Source: an uncultured Fretibacterium sp.
Lineage (GTDB): Bacteria; Synergistota; Synergistia; Synergistales; Aminobacteriaceae
Assembly (NCBI RefSeq): GCF_938030725.1
Contig: NZ_CALHIQ010000083.1
Location: forward strand, 1-43,432
Direction of reading: 5' to 3'
DNA: 43,432 nucleotides
Shown: one piece after another, positions 16,960 to 24,051 of the stretch
Layout of the letters: the number at the start of each line of letters is the position of its first letter
Numbering within the stretch: the stretch's first letter is position 1
Program-made: the position numbers and the translations under genes
The notes under the pieces: generated by a model
The model's database searches: none
What the model saw: the letters and a program-made list of their open reading frames with translations, nothing else
What the model was told of the DNA's origin: nothing

Positions 16960-17433
16960 CTACTTCGTATCGCGCTCGCTCTCGGGCATCCTCCTCAGGA
17001 AGGGGAGCTTGTCATTGCCCCAGGGAGTGCGTCGGCGCTCCCGGTCGCGTCTGCGGTCTTCCTCACGCCTACGGTCTTCCTCGCGTCTGCGTTCTTCCTC
17101 ACGCCTGCGTTCTTCGTCACGCCTGCGTTCTTCCTCGCGCCTGCGTTCCTCTTCGCGCCGGCGCTCCTCCTCTTGGCGGCGTTCAAGGCGTTCCCGCTCC
17201 TCCCTGTGGCGCCGGTCAAGTTCCTCCTGTCGCCTGCGCCATGCTTCCTCATCGGACCATCGGGAGGTGCGGACTTGGTGGACTCCGGCCTCCGATGAAC
17301 GCGACGCCTCCCAGGCCGCCGCCGTTCCGCCGACGCTGATAACGCCCATGGACAGGATCGCAACGGCAATCCTTCCGGCCCTCCGTAAGTGCGTCCTGCC
17401 CTCTGAACCTGAGTGCGTCCAACATGTCGTCAC
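16960..17433 (-). CDS. Arg/Glu repeat protein with N-terminal signal or anchor
   Basis: 157 residues. After a short basic head comes a hydrophobic stretch (IAVAILSMGVISVGGTAAAW), either a signal peptide or an anchor. From about residue 65 the protein is almost entirely R, E and D in six-residue units of the RRREEE type, predicted as a long, highly charged single helix or coiled coil. The start is GTG 17433 with GAGAGGAGG upstream. The repeats sit on an 18-bp DNA tandem array. Function is unknown; it is divergent from the two-component system at 17585. Confidence 0.6.
   Translation of the reverse strand: MTTCWTHSGSEGRTHLRRAGRIAVAILSMGVISVGGTAAAWEASRSSEAGVHQVRTSRWSDEEAWRRRQEELDRRHREERERLERRQEEERRREEERRREEERRRDEERRREEERRREEDRRREEDRRRDRERRRTPWGNDKLPFLRRMPESERDTK
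17045..17170. repeat. 18-bp coding tandem repeat
   Basis: About seven imperfect copies of an 18-bp unit (plus strand CGCCTGCGTTCTTCCTCA type), each encoding six residues of the RRREEE pattern on the minus strand. Copies differ mainly at third codon positions, as expected for an expanding in-frame array. Confidence 0.75.
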
Positions 17434-17584
17434 CTGAAAAACCTCCTCTCTACGCTTCGCAAGGGCGCCTCTGCGGCCCCTCCAGGCTTGCTGCCTGTTC
17501 CTGGAACGTTCATATTTTCTTCGCCTTTATGTTTTACCATTGATCGTCAGTGATTTTAAGCGGAAATTGACGGAGGTGTGTGCG

Positions 17585-18289
17585 TTGAGGCTGTTGATCG
17601 TGGAGGATGAACCGATGATCGCGGAGGTGGTCGCTGCCTACGCAGAGCGCGAGGGATATGAGACGCGCTGCGCCCCCGACGGAGAAGCCGCGCTGAAGCT
17701 CTGGGGCAGCGAGGGGGCCGACCTGGTGGTGCTGGACCTCATGCTGCCGCGAGTGAGCGGCGAGGAGGTGTGCCGGCGCATCCGGGCGCGTTCGGCCTCC
17801 GTCCCCATCATCATGCTGACGGCGAAGAGTTCGGAGTCCGACGTCGTCGCGGGGCTGGATGGGGGAGCGAACGATTACGTATCGAAACCCTTCAGCCCAA
17901 GGGTCCTGATGGCCCGACTTCGCGCCCAGCTTCGCCCCGCGGCGGTCGGGACGACGGGGCCCTCGGCGCCGGTCCGTTGCGTGGGCGAGCGCATCGAGGT
18001 CGATGCGGACAGGGTGGAGGTCCGAAAGGACGGCGTGCCCGTCCCCATGACCCGCAGCGAATTTCTCATCTTCCAGACGCTGGCCTCGCGTCCCGTTCGC
18101 ACCTGGTCCCGGGATGACATCATCCGTGTGGCGTTGGGCGACGACTACGACGGCTTTGATCGGACGGTGGACACCTACGTCAAGAACATCAGGAAGAAGC
18201 TGGCCGAGCCGGGCCATGAGAACGGCTGGATTCGCACGGTGTACGGCTTCGGATACCGCCTGGATGATGCGGAGGCGGACCGCCCATGA
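17585..18289 (+). CDS. OmpR/PhoB-type response regulator
   Basis: 234 residues. The receiver domain (1-115) has the acidic pair in VEDE, phospho-acceptor Asp51 (VLDLMLPRVSG), the switch Thr in MLTAK and the conserved Lys in YVSKPF. The C-terminal winged helix ends in WIRTVYGFGYRLD, typical of the OmpR class. TTG 17585 with GGAGGTG seven bases upstream gives the normal N-terminus MRLLIVEDE. Its stop overlaps the sensor kinase start (ATGA). Together with the kinase and the nearby Spy-like genes it resembles envelope-stress systems of the Bae or Cpx kind, which is an inference from position. Confidence 0.9.
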   Translation: MRLLIVEDEPMIAEVVAAYAEREGYETRCAPDGEAALKLWGSEGADLVVLDLMLPRVSGEEVCRRIRARSASVPIIMLTAKSSESDVVAGLDGGANDYVSKPFSPRVLMARLRAQLRPAAVGTTGPSAPVRCVGERIEVDADRVEVRKDGVPVPMTRSEFLIFQTLASRPVRTWSRDDIIRVALGDDYDGFDRTVDTYVKNIRKKLAEPGHENGWIRTVYGFGYRLDDAEADRP

Positions 18290-19782
18290 CGTCCGCGCGA
18301 GGCCGTTCCCTCCGCTCTCACCTGATGTGGCTGTACGTGCTCCTGGCGATCTTCAGCGGGGTCGTGGTGCCGCTCCTTGGGATGCTCCTCAGCCATGCGA
18401 GCTTTCAGGAGTACCAGAGGCAGGGGCGTCAGGTGGCGCTGGACTCGCTGGCGCGTTCCCTCGAAGACCTGTATCAGGAAGCTGGCGCCTGGGACCGGGC
18501 GCGCGTCATGGACGTTCTGCGCCTGCCGGCGCGATGGGGCGCTGTCAACATCGCGCTTCGGGACGGGGAGGGACGGGTGGTCTGCGCTGCGGGGCCGGGC
18601 GCCATGCCCGTCAAGGGGGAAGGCCACGGGGCGAAGGGGCGGGCACGGCGGGGAGCGCGGGACGCCGGCCGCTCAGGGGAGGTGGTGGAGGACCTGGCGC
18701 AAGCGTGCTGTCAGCCCGCTGCGGCGATGTCGCCTCTTGGCGAGAGCGCTGGATCGAAGGGACGGATGGTCCTTCAGCTCACCGCGGAGGAGCGGGTGAT
18801 TGGCGTCCTGGACGCCGATATGCGCGTTCCCCAGGGACGGTTTGAACGGGCGTTCGTTTCTCACCTGGCCTCCTACACGCTTGCCGGGACCTTGGTGATG
18901 ATCCTGGTGGCCTGTGGTCTGGGGTATATCGTGGCGGGGCGATTGAGCCGTCCCGTTGCCAGGGCGGTGGAGCGCACGAAGCGCATCTGCCGCAGGGAGT
19001 ACGACCTCAAGCCCGCAAAGCCTTCCGGCATTCGGGAGATGGATGACCTCACCCGCGGCGTGGAGGAATTGGGGCGCTCGCTGGCGGAGCAGGAAAGGCT
19101 TCGCCAACGGTTGATGACGGACGTGGTCCACGAGCTTCGGACGCCCCTGACGGTGGTTCGCACGCAGATCGAGGCCATCGCGGACGGGGTGTGGGAGGCC
19201 AGTCCGGAGCGGTTGGCGCTTTGTGTGTCGGAAATGGAGCGCCTGAGTGGCCTGATCCGGGACGTGGAATCCGTGACGCGCATGGAGGAGGACGCCGTCA
19301 CCATCAAGCCTGAGCCGGTCGACCTGTCCACGTTTCTTTCCTCCGTGCTGGATGCTTTCCGTCCGCTTTTTGAGAGGACCGGCGTGGCGCTTCGCCGGTG
19401 CCTCGCCCCAAGCCTGTGCGCTGAGGTGGACGAGGACCGCTTCCGTCACGTCATGGACAACCTGTTGTCCAACGCCCTGCGCTACACCCCGAAGGGAGGA
19501 TGGGTCGAAGTCCGGCTCCTGCGTCGGGAGGGCGAGGCCGTGATCGAGGTGCAGGATTCGGGGAGCGGAATATCCCCTCAGGACCTTCCCCACGTCTTCG
19601 ACCGCTTCTACCGGACGGACGAGTCCCGCGCCCGCGTGACGGGGGGACGGGGCGTCGGGCTGTCCATCGCGCGGGCGGTGACGGAGGCCCACGGCGGGAC
19701 GATAGGCGTTGAGAGCGAGAGCGGCGTCGGCAGTTGCTTCACCGTGACGCTGCCGGCAATCGAGGATCAAGTTGGACCTTAA
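18286..19782 (+). CDS. Sensor histidine kinase with HAMP domain
   Basis: 498 residues. A first membrane segment (LMWLYVLLAIFSGVVVPLLGMLL, about 13-35), an extracytoplasmic sensor region of about 150 residues, a second membrane segment (LAGTLVMILVACGLGYIVAG), a HAMP domain, and a HisKA domain with His282 in VVHELRTPLT. The ATPase domain follows, with the N box (MDNLLSNALRYT), the G1 box (DSGSGISPQDL) and the G2 box (GGRGVGLSIA). It is coupled to the response regulator by overlapping stop and start. The last three residues (VGP) and the stop are formed by the first bases of repeat copy 2, so the original C-terminus may have been slightly altered. Confidence 0.9.
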   Translation: MTSARGRSLRSHLMWLYVLLAIFSGVVVPLLGMLLSHASFQEYQRQGRQVALDSLARSLEDLYQEAGAWDRARVMDVLRLPARWGAVNIALRDGEGRVVCAAGPGAMPVKGEGHGAKGRARRGARDAGRSGEVVEDLAQACCQPAAAMSPLGESAGSKGRMVLQLTAEERVIGVLDADMRVPQGRFERAFVSHLASYTLAGTLVMILVACGLGYIVAGRLSRPVARAVERTKRICRREYDLKPAKPSGIREMDDLTRGVEELGRSLAEQERLRQRLMTDVVHELRTPLTVVRTQIEAIADGVWEASPERLALCVSEMERLSGLIRDVESVTRMEEDAVTIKPEPVDLSTFLSSVLDAFRPLFERTGVALRRCLAPSLCAEVDEDRFRHVMDNLLSNALRYTPKGGWVEVRLLRREGEAVIEVQDSGSGISPQDLPHVFDRFYRTDESRARVTGGRGVGLSIARAVTEAHGGTIGVESESGVGSCFTVTLPAIEDQVGP

Positions 19783-19833
19783 TCAAGGAAGATGGCAAAG
19801 AATAGTGAAGGGATAGTGAACTTAAGACGGTCC
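19773..19833 (+). repeat. 60-bp interspersed repeat, copy 2
   Basis: A 61-bp copy beginning TGGACCTTAATCAAGG and ending CTTAAGACGGTCC. It is more diverged in the middle than copies 1 and 3. It supplies the stop codon of the histidine kinase on its left and adjoins the partial Spy-like duplicate on its right. Confidence 0.75.
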
Positions 19834-19846
19834 CGATTGGCGATGT

Positions 19847-20076
19847 CGTCTGGATTTCGTCGTCGATGCGCAGCTTTTCGAGCGTCCTGGACTTCTCCTG
19901 AAGCTCCTGGGGCAAGTCTAGTACCCATCCCCTTCGGGCACCCCAACCGCCGTTCCTGTCCCCACGAGCAGGACGCCTGCACTATCTGTCTGTCGCAACG
20001 CCGAAGCAAGGCCTGTCCTGCCTGCCCCAGCGGGCGTCCGGACGCTGGCCCGGCCATCCGCAGCCTGGCTCGGTAG
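19847..20076 (-). pseudogene. Partial, internally deleted copy of the Spy-like gene
   Basis: Aligned by eye, 19847-20076 is a close duplicate of 15802-16111 inside the Spy-like gene, with the same orientation. About 78 bp (15817-15894 of the original) are missing, the break lying at a short GTC repeat. The signal peptide and the C-terminal end are absent, the deletion disrupts the reading, and no start codon remains in the original frame. It is therefore debris, not a gene. An open frame covering it in another phase (19779-20147) is a shadow also seen over the intact gene. Confidence 0.82.
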
Positions 20077-20177
20077 ATTGTGTTTACGGGTATCTTGAAG
20101 GGATACTCAGCCCTTGAGCTCTCCTTTGGATTGTAACCCCAGGACAATAGAGCGTTAGGCGAGTTATAGAAGATAAA

Positions 20178-20723
20178 TCAGATTTTTTCCGCAAGGGCGG
20201 CGGCTTGTTTACAACCGTCGGTCCTCTCAATATCTCCTGCGTTTTGTACGCCGGGGATCAGTACTTCGCCTACCATGTGCCATTTCAGTAGGGTGGCAGT
20301 ACGCTCGATGGGAATCCGCACGCCATCCATCACGGACGTATCATCTTCTGCACAGCAACAGATCAGACCACAGCCTTTCCCGGTTATATTTTCACCTTCC
20401 ATACAGAAGGGGAACATCTTGTCGATAACCGCTTTGATTTTTGCCGGGATAGAGTACCAATACACTGGCATCGTATAGACGATGGTATCCGCTTCCAAAA
20501 TAACCGGGGCTATGAAATTGAAATCATCGTCAAAGGAACAAGCTTTCCCGCTCTTGAAACAGGTTTCACAAGCATGGCATCCCCCCACATTCAAAGAGGT
20601 GGCGTCAAACCGAGTGACAGCATACCCTTTCCTCTCCGCCGCTTCGATAAAGGAGTTCGTCATGGCAAGGCTGTTCCCGTTTTTTCGGGGACTTCCGGTA
20701 ATGACTACGATTTTTTTGCTCAT
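20178..20723 (-). CDS. NADPH-dependent FMN reductase / flavodoxin-fold protein
   Basis: 181 residues with a flavodoxin-like fold of the NADPH-dependent FMN reductase family. The FMN phosphate loop is TGSPRKNGNS near the N-terminus. A Cys-rich segment (GGCHACETCFKSGKACSFDDDF) follows, then the conserved PVYWYSIPAKIKAVIDK. The CxxCxxC-like pattern is common in iron-sulfur flavoprotein relatives, though whether a cluster is bound is unknown. ATG 20723 has AGGAGG eight bases upstream. The gene is AT-rich, unlike most of the window. It is divergent from an HxlR regulator with a shared operator between them. Confidence 0.82.
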   Translation of the reverse strand: MSKKIVVITGSPRKNGNSLAMTNSFIEAAERKGYAVTRFDATSLNVGGCHACETCFKSGKACSFDDDFNFIAPVILEADTIVYTMPVYWYSIPAKIKAVIDKMFPFCMEGENITGKGCGLICCCAEDDTSVMDGVRIPIERTATLLKWHMVGEVLIPGVQNAGDIERTDGCKQAAALAEKI

Positions 20724-20803
20724 AAACAATTCCTCCTGTTTAGCTGAAATTGACTTTTCTTAAATGCTTATATTATAATTATACTTAGAACGATGTTTGA
20801 AAC

Positions 20804-20833
20804 AAGTACGCACATTGAGGTGTGATACTTACG
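20804..20833. promoter_or_regulatory. HxlR operator 1 (shared motif)
   Basis: A 30-bp site between the divergent FMN reductase and HxlR genes. It has partial dyad symmetry (AAGTA..CAC-attgag-GTG...TACTT). It matches 26 of 30 positions of the site at 22485-22514. TATAAT boxes occur on both strands at 20772-20779. On the minus strand the operator lies at and upstream of the -35 position of the flavoprotein gene, which suits control by the adjacent regulator. Confidence 0.7.
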
Positions 20834-20868
20834 ATAACGTTAAATACTTATCTATTGGGGAGTATGAA

Positions 20869-21201
20869 ATGCAAGAGAAATGTATTTTTAATGAATGTCT
20901 GAGTTCCACAGGATTCAGTTATACATTGTCGTTAATTAACGGAAAATATAAAATGACTATCCTCTATACCTTAATGTCGTTTGGTGTTGTTCGTTTCAAT
21001 GAGATGAAAAAATATATTGGCGAGATTTCCTACAAAACACTGAGTTCTACATTAAAAGAACTTGAGGCTGATCAGCTTGTGCATAGAGAAGAATATCCGC
21101 AGATTCCGCCGAAAGTAGAGTACAGTTTGACAGAAAGAGGGAAATCTCTCATTCCCATTCTGGATCGGATGTGTGAGTGGGGGGATAAAAACAGGATTTA
21201 A
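20869..21201 (+). CDS. HxlR-family transcriptional regulator 1
   Basis: 110 residues, a winged-helix regulator of the HxlR type. The family core is easy to see: SLINGKYKMTILYTL, RFNEMKKYIGEISYKTLSST and a wing EYPQIPPKVEYSLTERGKSL, with an N-terminal Cys (EKCIFNEC) that could sense redox or electrophiles, as in some relatives. ATG 20869 has GGGGAG upstream; an in-frame ATG at 20797 would include the operator. It is AT-rich. Seventy-three of 90 core residues are identical to the second regulator at 22548, so the two probably bind the same operator. Confidence 0.87.
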   Translation: MQEKCIFNECLSSTGFSYTLSLINGKYKMTILYTLMSFGVVRFNEMKKYIGEISYKTLSSTLKELEADQLVHREEYPQIPPKVEYSLTERGKSLIPILDRMCEWGDKNRI

Positions 21202-21360
21202 TCGCTGAAAGCACAGCAAGGAAAACTATCGACTGGCATAGTTGATGACTGTTTTTACTCAGAACTTTGGGATAGTAAGGCGAAGAGAGGGGAATCGTTG
21301 TCCGCCTTGGTGAGAATTTATAATCTGTTGTTTCAAAGTGCAGAATCTATATTGAATATA

Positions 21361-21540
21361 TTAATCGTTCTCAAGAGGTTTTGCATCTTCTCTTTCCGCT
21401 ATAGGAATAGACGTAAGAAATTTGCTTCGCGCTTCTCTTTCATTTGTGGCACATATGATTTTCGACACGGTTCGTGGGCGGTTTTCATCCCAAGTGACCT
21501 TGCGCCGCCAATAATAACCTGTCGCCTGACCAAAAGAAGG
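21361..21540 (-). pseudogene. Unrecognised C-terminal gene fragment
   Basis: A minus-strand reading of about 59 codons, beginning after a stop at the repeat edge and ending at TAA 21361-21363. It contains GYYWRRKVTWDENRPRTVSK and looks like real protein, not random sequence, but has no start codon or Shine-Dalgarno site. It begins just past the end of repeat copy 3, so it may be the tail of a gene whose front was lost. I do not recognise the family. The rest of the gap 21202-21568 is AT-rich with no other feature seen. Confidence 0.3.
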
Positions 21541-21555
21541 AAACCTTTAAAATCA

Positions 21556-21615
21556 GGACCACCTTAAGTTAACTTCCCTTTCGCTTCCTCTGTCCGCTTG
21601 CTTGACTAAGGTCCA
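21556..21615 (-). repeat. 60-bp interspersed repeat, copy 3
   Basis: The best-preserved copy, in minus orientation: TGGACCTTAGTCAAGC at 21615 down to TTAAGGTGGTCC at 21556. The outer GGACC and GGTCC are intact. The radical SAM fragment reads into it and stops inside it. The unknown C-terminal fragment begins on its other side. Confidence 0.8.
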
Positions 21616-21787
21616 CGCGTGTCTTGCGAAGGTCCCGCTCGATCTGCTCCATGTCCTCGACTTGAAAGGAAACGTCCCGGTACATGGAGCAGAAAGCGCA
21701 CCGATTATGACTGCATCCGACCGTGGCCTGCAGCAGCGGGGACCCTTCCTCGAACGGCGGGCGATAGACCGGTCCCGTGTACTTCAT
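21569..21787 (-). pseudogene. Truncated radical SAM protein
   Basis: Only the first 55 or so residues of a radical SAM protein remain. The cluster-binding motif CSHNRCAFC is intact, in the context YRPPFEEGSPLLQATVGC ... MYRDVSFQ that is typical of one conserved family of several hundred residues. After LRKTRVDL the frame enters the 60-bp repeat and ends with an unrelated SQASGQRKRKGS. The ATG (21787) and its GAGGAAAT site are preserved, and it lies 14 bases after the flavin reductase stop, so it was once the second gene of that operon. The product cannot hold a complete barrel. Confidence 0.8.
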
Positions 21788-21801
21788 AATTTATTTCCTC
21801 T

Positions 21802-22374
21802 TTACTTCTTCATCAACCCCGCGCCGGCCTTCCAGGCCTGCCCGACCTTTTCTCCAATTTTGTAATAGCCGTTCTGAAACTGATCGAAGGCAAAGGCGTT
21901 CAGCTTCGCCGGATCGACCTTTCCCTTGGAATCCAGGACCTTCTCGTCCGCGCTGACGCCGACGATCTTCCCGATGACGCAGTGAAGGTTCTCGGTGTCC
22001 ACGATCTCCAGCAGCTCGCACTCCATCGCGACGGGGAATTCCTCAATAATGGGGGCGTTGACGTGAGCGCTCTTGACCTGGTGGAACCCGGTGCGTTCAA
22101 ACTTATCCTCCATCTCGTTGCCCGTGGCGATGCCGAAGAAATCGGCCTCGGTCATGTGGTCCAGGTCGGCGATGCTGACCGTGAAGGCTTTTGTCGCCCG
22201 GATGTTCTTCGTCGTCTTGTGCTCCTCATCAATGAAGAGCGCGACCTTGTCCATCGCGCTGATCTGCCCCCAGGCGGCGTTCATGACGTTGACCTTGCCC
22301 TCGCTGTCGTATGCCGCCACCATCAACACCGGCATCGGGAACAGCGCCGGCTGAACGCTCAAACTCTTTCTCAT
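21802..22374 (-). CDS. Flavin reductase-like (FMN-binding split-barrel) protein
   Basis: 190 residues of the flavin-reductase-like, FMN-binding split-barrel family. MPVLMVAAYDSEGKVNVMNAAWG is the characteristic beginning, followed by NIRATKAFTVSIAD and a C-terminal FDQFQNGYYKIGEKVGQAWKAG. Such proteins reduce flavins or serve as small flavoproteins in anaerobes. ATG 22374 has AAAGGG eight bases upstream; GTG 22383 is also in frame. It is divergent from HxlR regulator 2 and was followed by a radical SAM gene that is now truncated. Its codon use is GC-rich like the host. Confidence 0.85.
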   Translation of the reverse strand: MRKSLSVQPALFPMPVLMVAAYDSEGKVNVMNAAWGQISAMDKVALFIDEEHKTTKNIRATKAFTVSIADLDHMTEADFFGIATGNEMEDKFERTGFHQVKSAHVNAPIIEEFPVAMECELLEIVDTENLHCVIGKIVGVSADEKVLDSKGKVDPAKLNAFAFDQFQNGYYKIGEKVGQAWKAGAGLMKK

Positions 22375-22484
22375 CACGATCACCCTTTCCCATGGTTTTC
22401 AAACGTACTGAATCCTTCCGCAATTTGTCTCTTTTTCTTTCCTGCCCCGCCCCTATCATTATATTCAAGGTAATAACGGAAAAA

Positions 22485-22514
22485 AAGTACTTACATTGAA
22501 GTGCGATACTTACG
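22485..22514. promoter_or_regulatory. HxlR operator 2 (shared motif)
   Basis: A 30-bp site AAGTACTTAC ... GATACTTACG, with 26 of 30 bases the same as operator 1. It lies between the divergent flavin reductase and HxlR 2 genes. A minus-strand TATAAT (22463-22458) places it over the -35 region of the flavin reductase promoter. Confidence 0.7.
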
Positions 22515-22547
22515 GTTATGTCTTATACTTTATTGACGGAGAGTGCC

Positions 22548-22889
22548 ATGACAAAACGGAACATTTCTCAGGAATCCTTTGACGGATGCGGTTTTTGTTA
22601 TACCCTGTCGCTGATTGACGGAAGGTACAAGATGATCATCCTCTATACCCTGGCGAACTTCGGCCTCGTGCGATTCAACGAAATGAAGAAGTACATCGGG
22701 AAGATATCCTACAAAACGCTCAGCTTGACGTTGAAGGCGCTGGAGGCCGATGGCCTCGTGCGGCGCAAGGAGTACCCTCAAATACCCCCAAAGGTGGAAT
22801 ACAGCCTCACGGAACGGGGCAGGACGCTGATCCCCATTCTGGACATGATGTGCAGCTGGGCCAGTGAAAACGGACCTGAAAAAAGTTGA
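22548..22889 (+). CDS. HxlR-family transcriptional regulator 2
   Basis: 113 residues, a close paralogue of the regulator at 20869 (SLIDGRYKMIILYTL, RFNEMKKYIGKISYKTLS, EYPQIPPKVEYSLTERGR). Its codons are GC-rich and match the genome, whereas those of the first copy do not. The N-terminal Cys of copy 1 is replaced (MTKRNISQESFDGCGF); a Cys is found a little later. ATG 22548 is preceded by GGAGAG. It likely controls the divergent flavin reductase through the 22485 operator. Confidence 0.87.
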   Translation: MTKRNISQESFDGCGFCYTLSLIDGRYKMIILYTLANFGLVRFNEMKKYIGKISYKTLSLTLKALEADGLVRRKEYPQIPPKVEYSLTERGRTLIPILDMMCSWASENGPEKS

Positions 22890-22958
22890 GGAGGCCGACG
22901 GTCCCGCTGCGCGGGCGTAAGGGCTTGGCCTTCTGAAGCCGCAGGGCGGCGGCCTATT

Positions 22959-22990
22959 ATGTAAACCTTTTAATTTGTATAAGTTTACAT
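22959..22990 (+). promoter_or_regulatory. BirA (biotin repressor) operator
   Basis: ATGTAAACC (22959-22967), 14 bases, AGTTTACAT (22982-22990). This fits the known bacterial BirA site, TTGTAAACC-N14/15-GGTTTACAA, almost perfectly. It lies 47 bases before birA, in an AT-rich promoter region with a TATAAG-like -10 inside the spacer. Biotinyl-AMP-bound BirA should therefore repress birA and bioY. Confidence 0.88.
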
Positions 22991-23037
22991 TTTTGTGGCC
23001 CTGTGGTATATCTATAAGCCGTAGGGAGGTGAGCGGG

Positions 23038-24036
23038 ATGATCAAGAGCAACGTGCTGAGGATGCTGGAGGAGCGTCGCGGCACGGCAATATCGGGGGAG
23101 GCGATGGCTCAGGCTCTGGGCGTCTCCCGCGCTGCGGTCTGCAAGGCGGTGGCTTCGCTTCGGGCGGAGGGACACCTCGTGGGCTCCGCCCCCCGCAGGG
23201 GCTACCTGCTTGAGTGTGAAAGCGACGTGCTGACGGAGGAGGGGATTCGCTCGCACCTTTCCGAGGTAGGTGGGGTCCGACGGGTCGTCTGCCTCGACAC
23301 GGTGGACTCCACAAACACCCATGCGAAGCGCCTGGCCCTTGCGGGTGCGGAGAGCGGGACGTTGATCGCAGCGAACCAGCAGACGGCGGGCAGGGGACGC
23401 AGGGGGCGTTCCTTCCTCTCTCCGGCGGGGACGGGGTTGTACATGACGCTCCTCCTGCGTCCATCGAGCTCCATGGAGCGCTTTCAGATGATCACCGTCG
23501 CGGCGGGGGCGGCGGTCTGCCTTGCCGTCGAGGAGCTGACGCCCCTTCGCCCCATGGTCAAGTGGGTGAACGACGTGTACCTGCGGGGCCGGGACGGCGT
23601 GGAGCGCAAGGTCTGCGGCATCCTGAGCGAGGCGGTGAGCGACGTCGAGAGCGGGACCGTCGAGAACGTGGCGGTTGGCATCGGGCTCAACGTGACCACT
23701 CAGGACTTTGGTCCAGATCTCAACGATCGAGCGGGCTCCATCTTCCCGGAGGGGGTAAGTCGCAACCAGCTCGCCGCGAGGATCGCGGAGCGCCTTATGG
23801 ACTTTTCGGCGAGGCTTGAGGACCCGGCGCTGCTTCGGGCCTACCGCGAGCGCTCCCTGCTTCTGGGGCGGAGGGTGCGGTGGATGCAGGATGGAAGGTG
23901 TTGCCTCGGCCACGCAGTGGACGTGGATGAGCTTGGGGGATTGGTGGTGGAGGACGAGGACGGAGCGCGCAGGTCCCTGCGCTCCGGGGAGGTCTATGAG
24001 GTGCGCCCGTTTGACGGGGCGCAGCCGTCGTGCTGA
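23038..24036 (+). CDS. birA: Biotin protein ligase / biotin operon repressor
   Basis: 332 residues, a class II (bifunctional) BirA. The N-terminal winged helix (about 1-60, EAMAQALGVSRAAVCKAVASL) binds the operator. The catalytic domain has DSTNTHAKRL, the biotinyl-AMP loop GRGRRGR at 118-124 and KWVNDVYL. The C-terminal SH3-like domain is present. It activates biotin to biotinyl-5'-AMP and attaches it to carboxylase carrier domains. ATG 23038 with GGGAGGTG is chosen; the earlier in-frame ATG (22975) lies inside the operator. The gene is followed 15 bases later by bioY. Confidence 0.92.
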   Translation: MIKSNVLRMLEERRGTAISGEAMAQALGVSRAAVCKAVASLRAEGHLVGSAPRRGYLLECESDVLTEEGIRSHLSEVGGVRRVVCLDTVDSTNTHAKRLALAGAESGTLIAANQQTAGRGRRGRSFLSPAGTGLYMTLLLRPSSSMERFQMITVAAGAAVCLAVEELTPLRPMVKWVNDVYLRGRDGVERKVCGILSEAVSDVESGTVENVAVGIGLNVTTQDFGPDLNDRAGSIFPEGVSRNQLAARIAERLMDFSARLEDPALLRAYRERSLLLGRRVRWMQDGRCCLGHAVDVDELGGLVVEDEDGARRSLRSGEVYEVRPFDGAQPSC

Positions 24037-24051
24037 AGGGGGAAAAGTCCT

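Noticed and set aside
17045..17170. Possible CRISPR array
   Set aside because: The 18-bp units are contiguous with no spacers and encode a charged peptide in frame.
19779..20147. 122-codon minus-strand frame over the partial Spy copy
   Set aside because: It runs in a different phase from the intact Spy-like gene; the same shadow phase is open over the intact gene too.
21298..21567. 89-codon plus-strand frame in the gap after HxlR 1
   Set aside because: No ribosome site, biased composition, and it runs through the repeat; the minus-strand reading looks more like protein.
11467..21615. The 60-bp repeats as integron attC sites
   Set aside because: The needed R' and R'' core sites (GTTRRRY, RYYYAAC) are not conserved among the three copies, and no integrase is seen.
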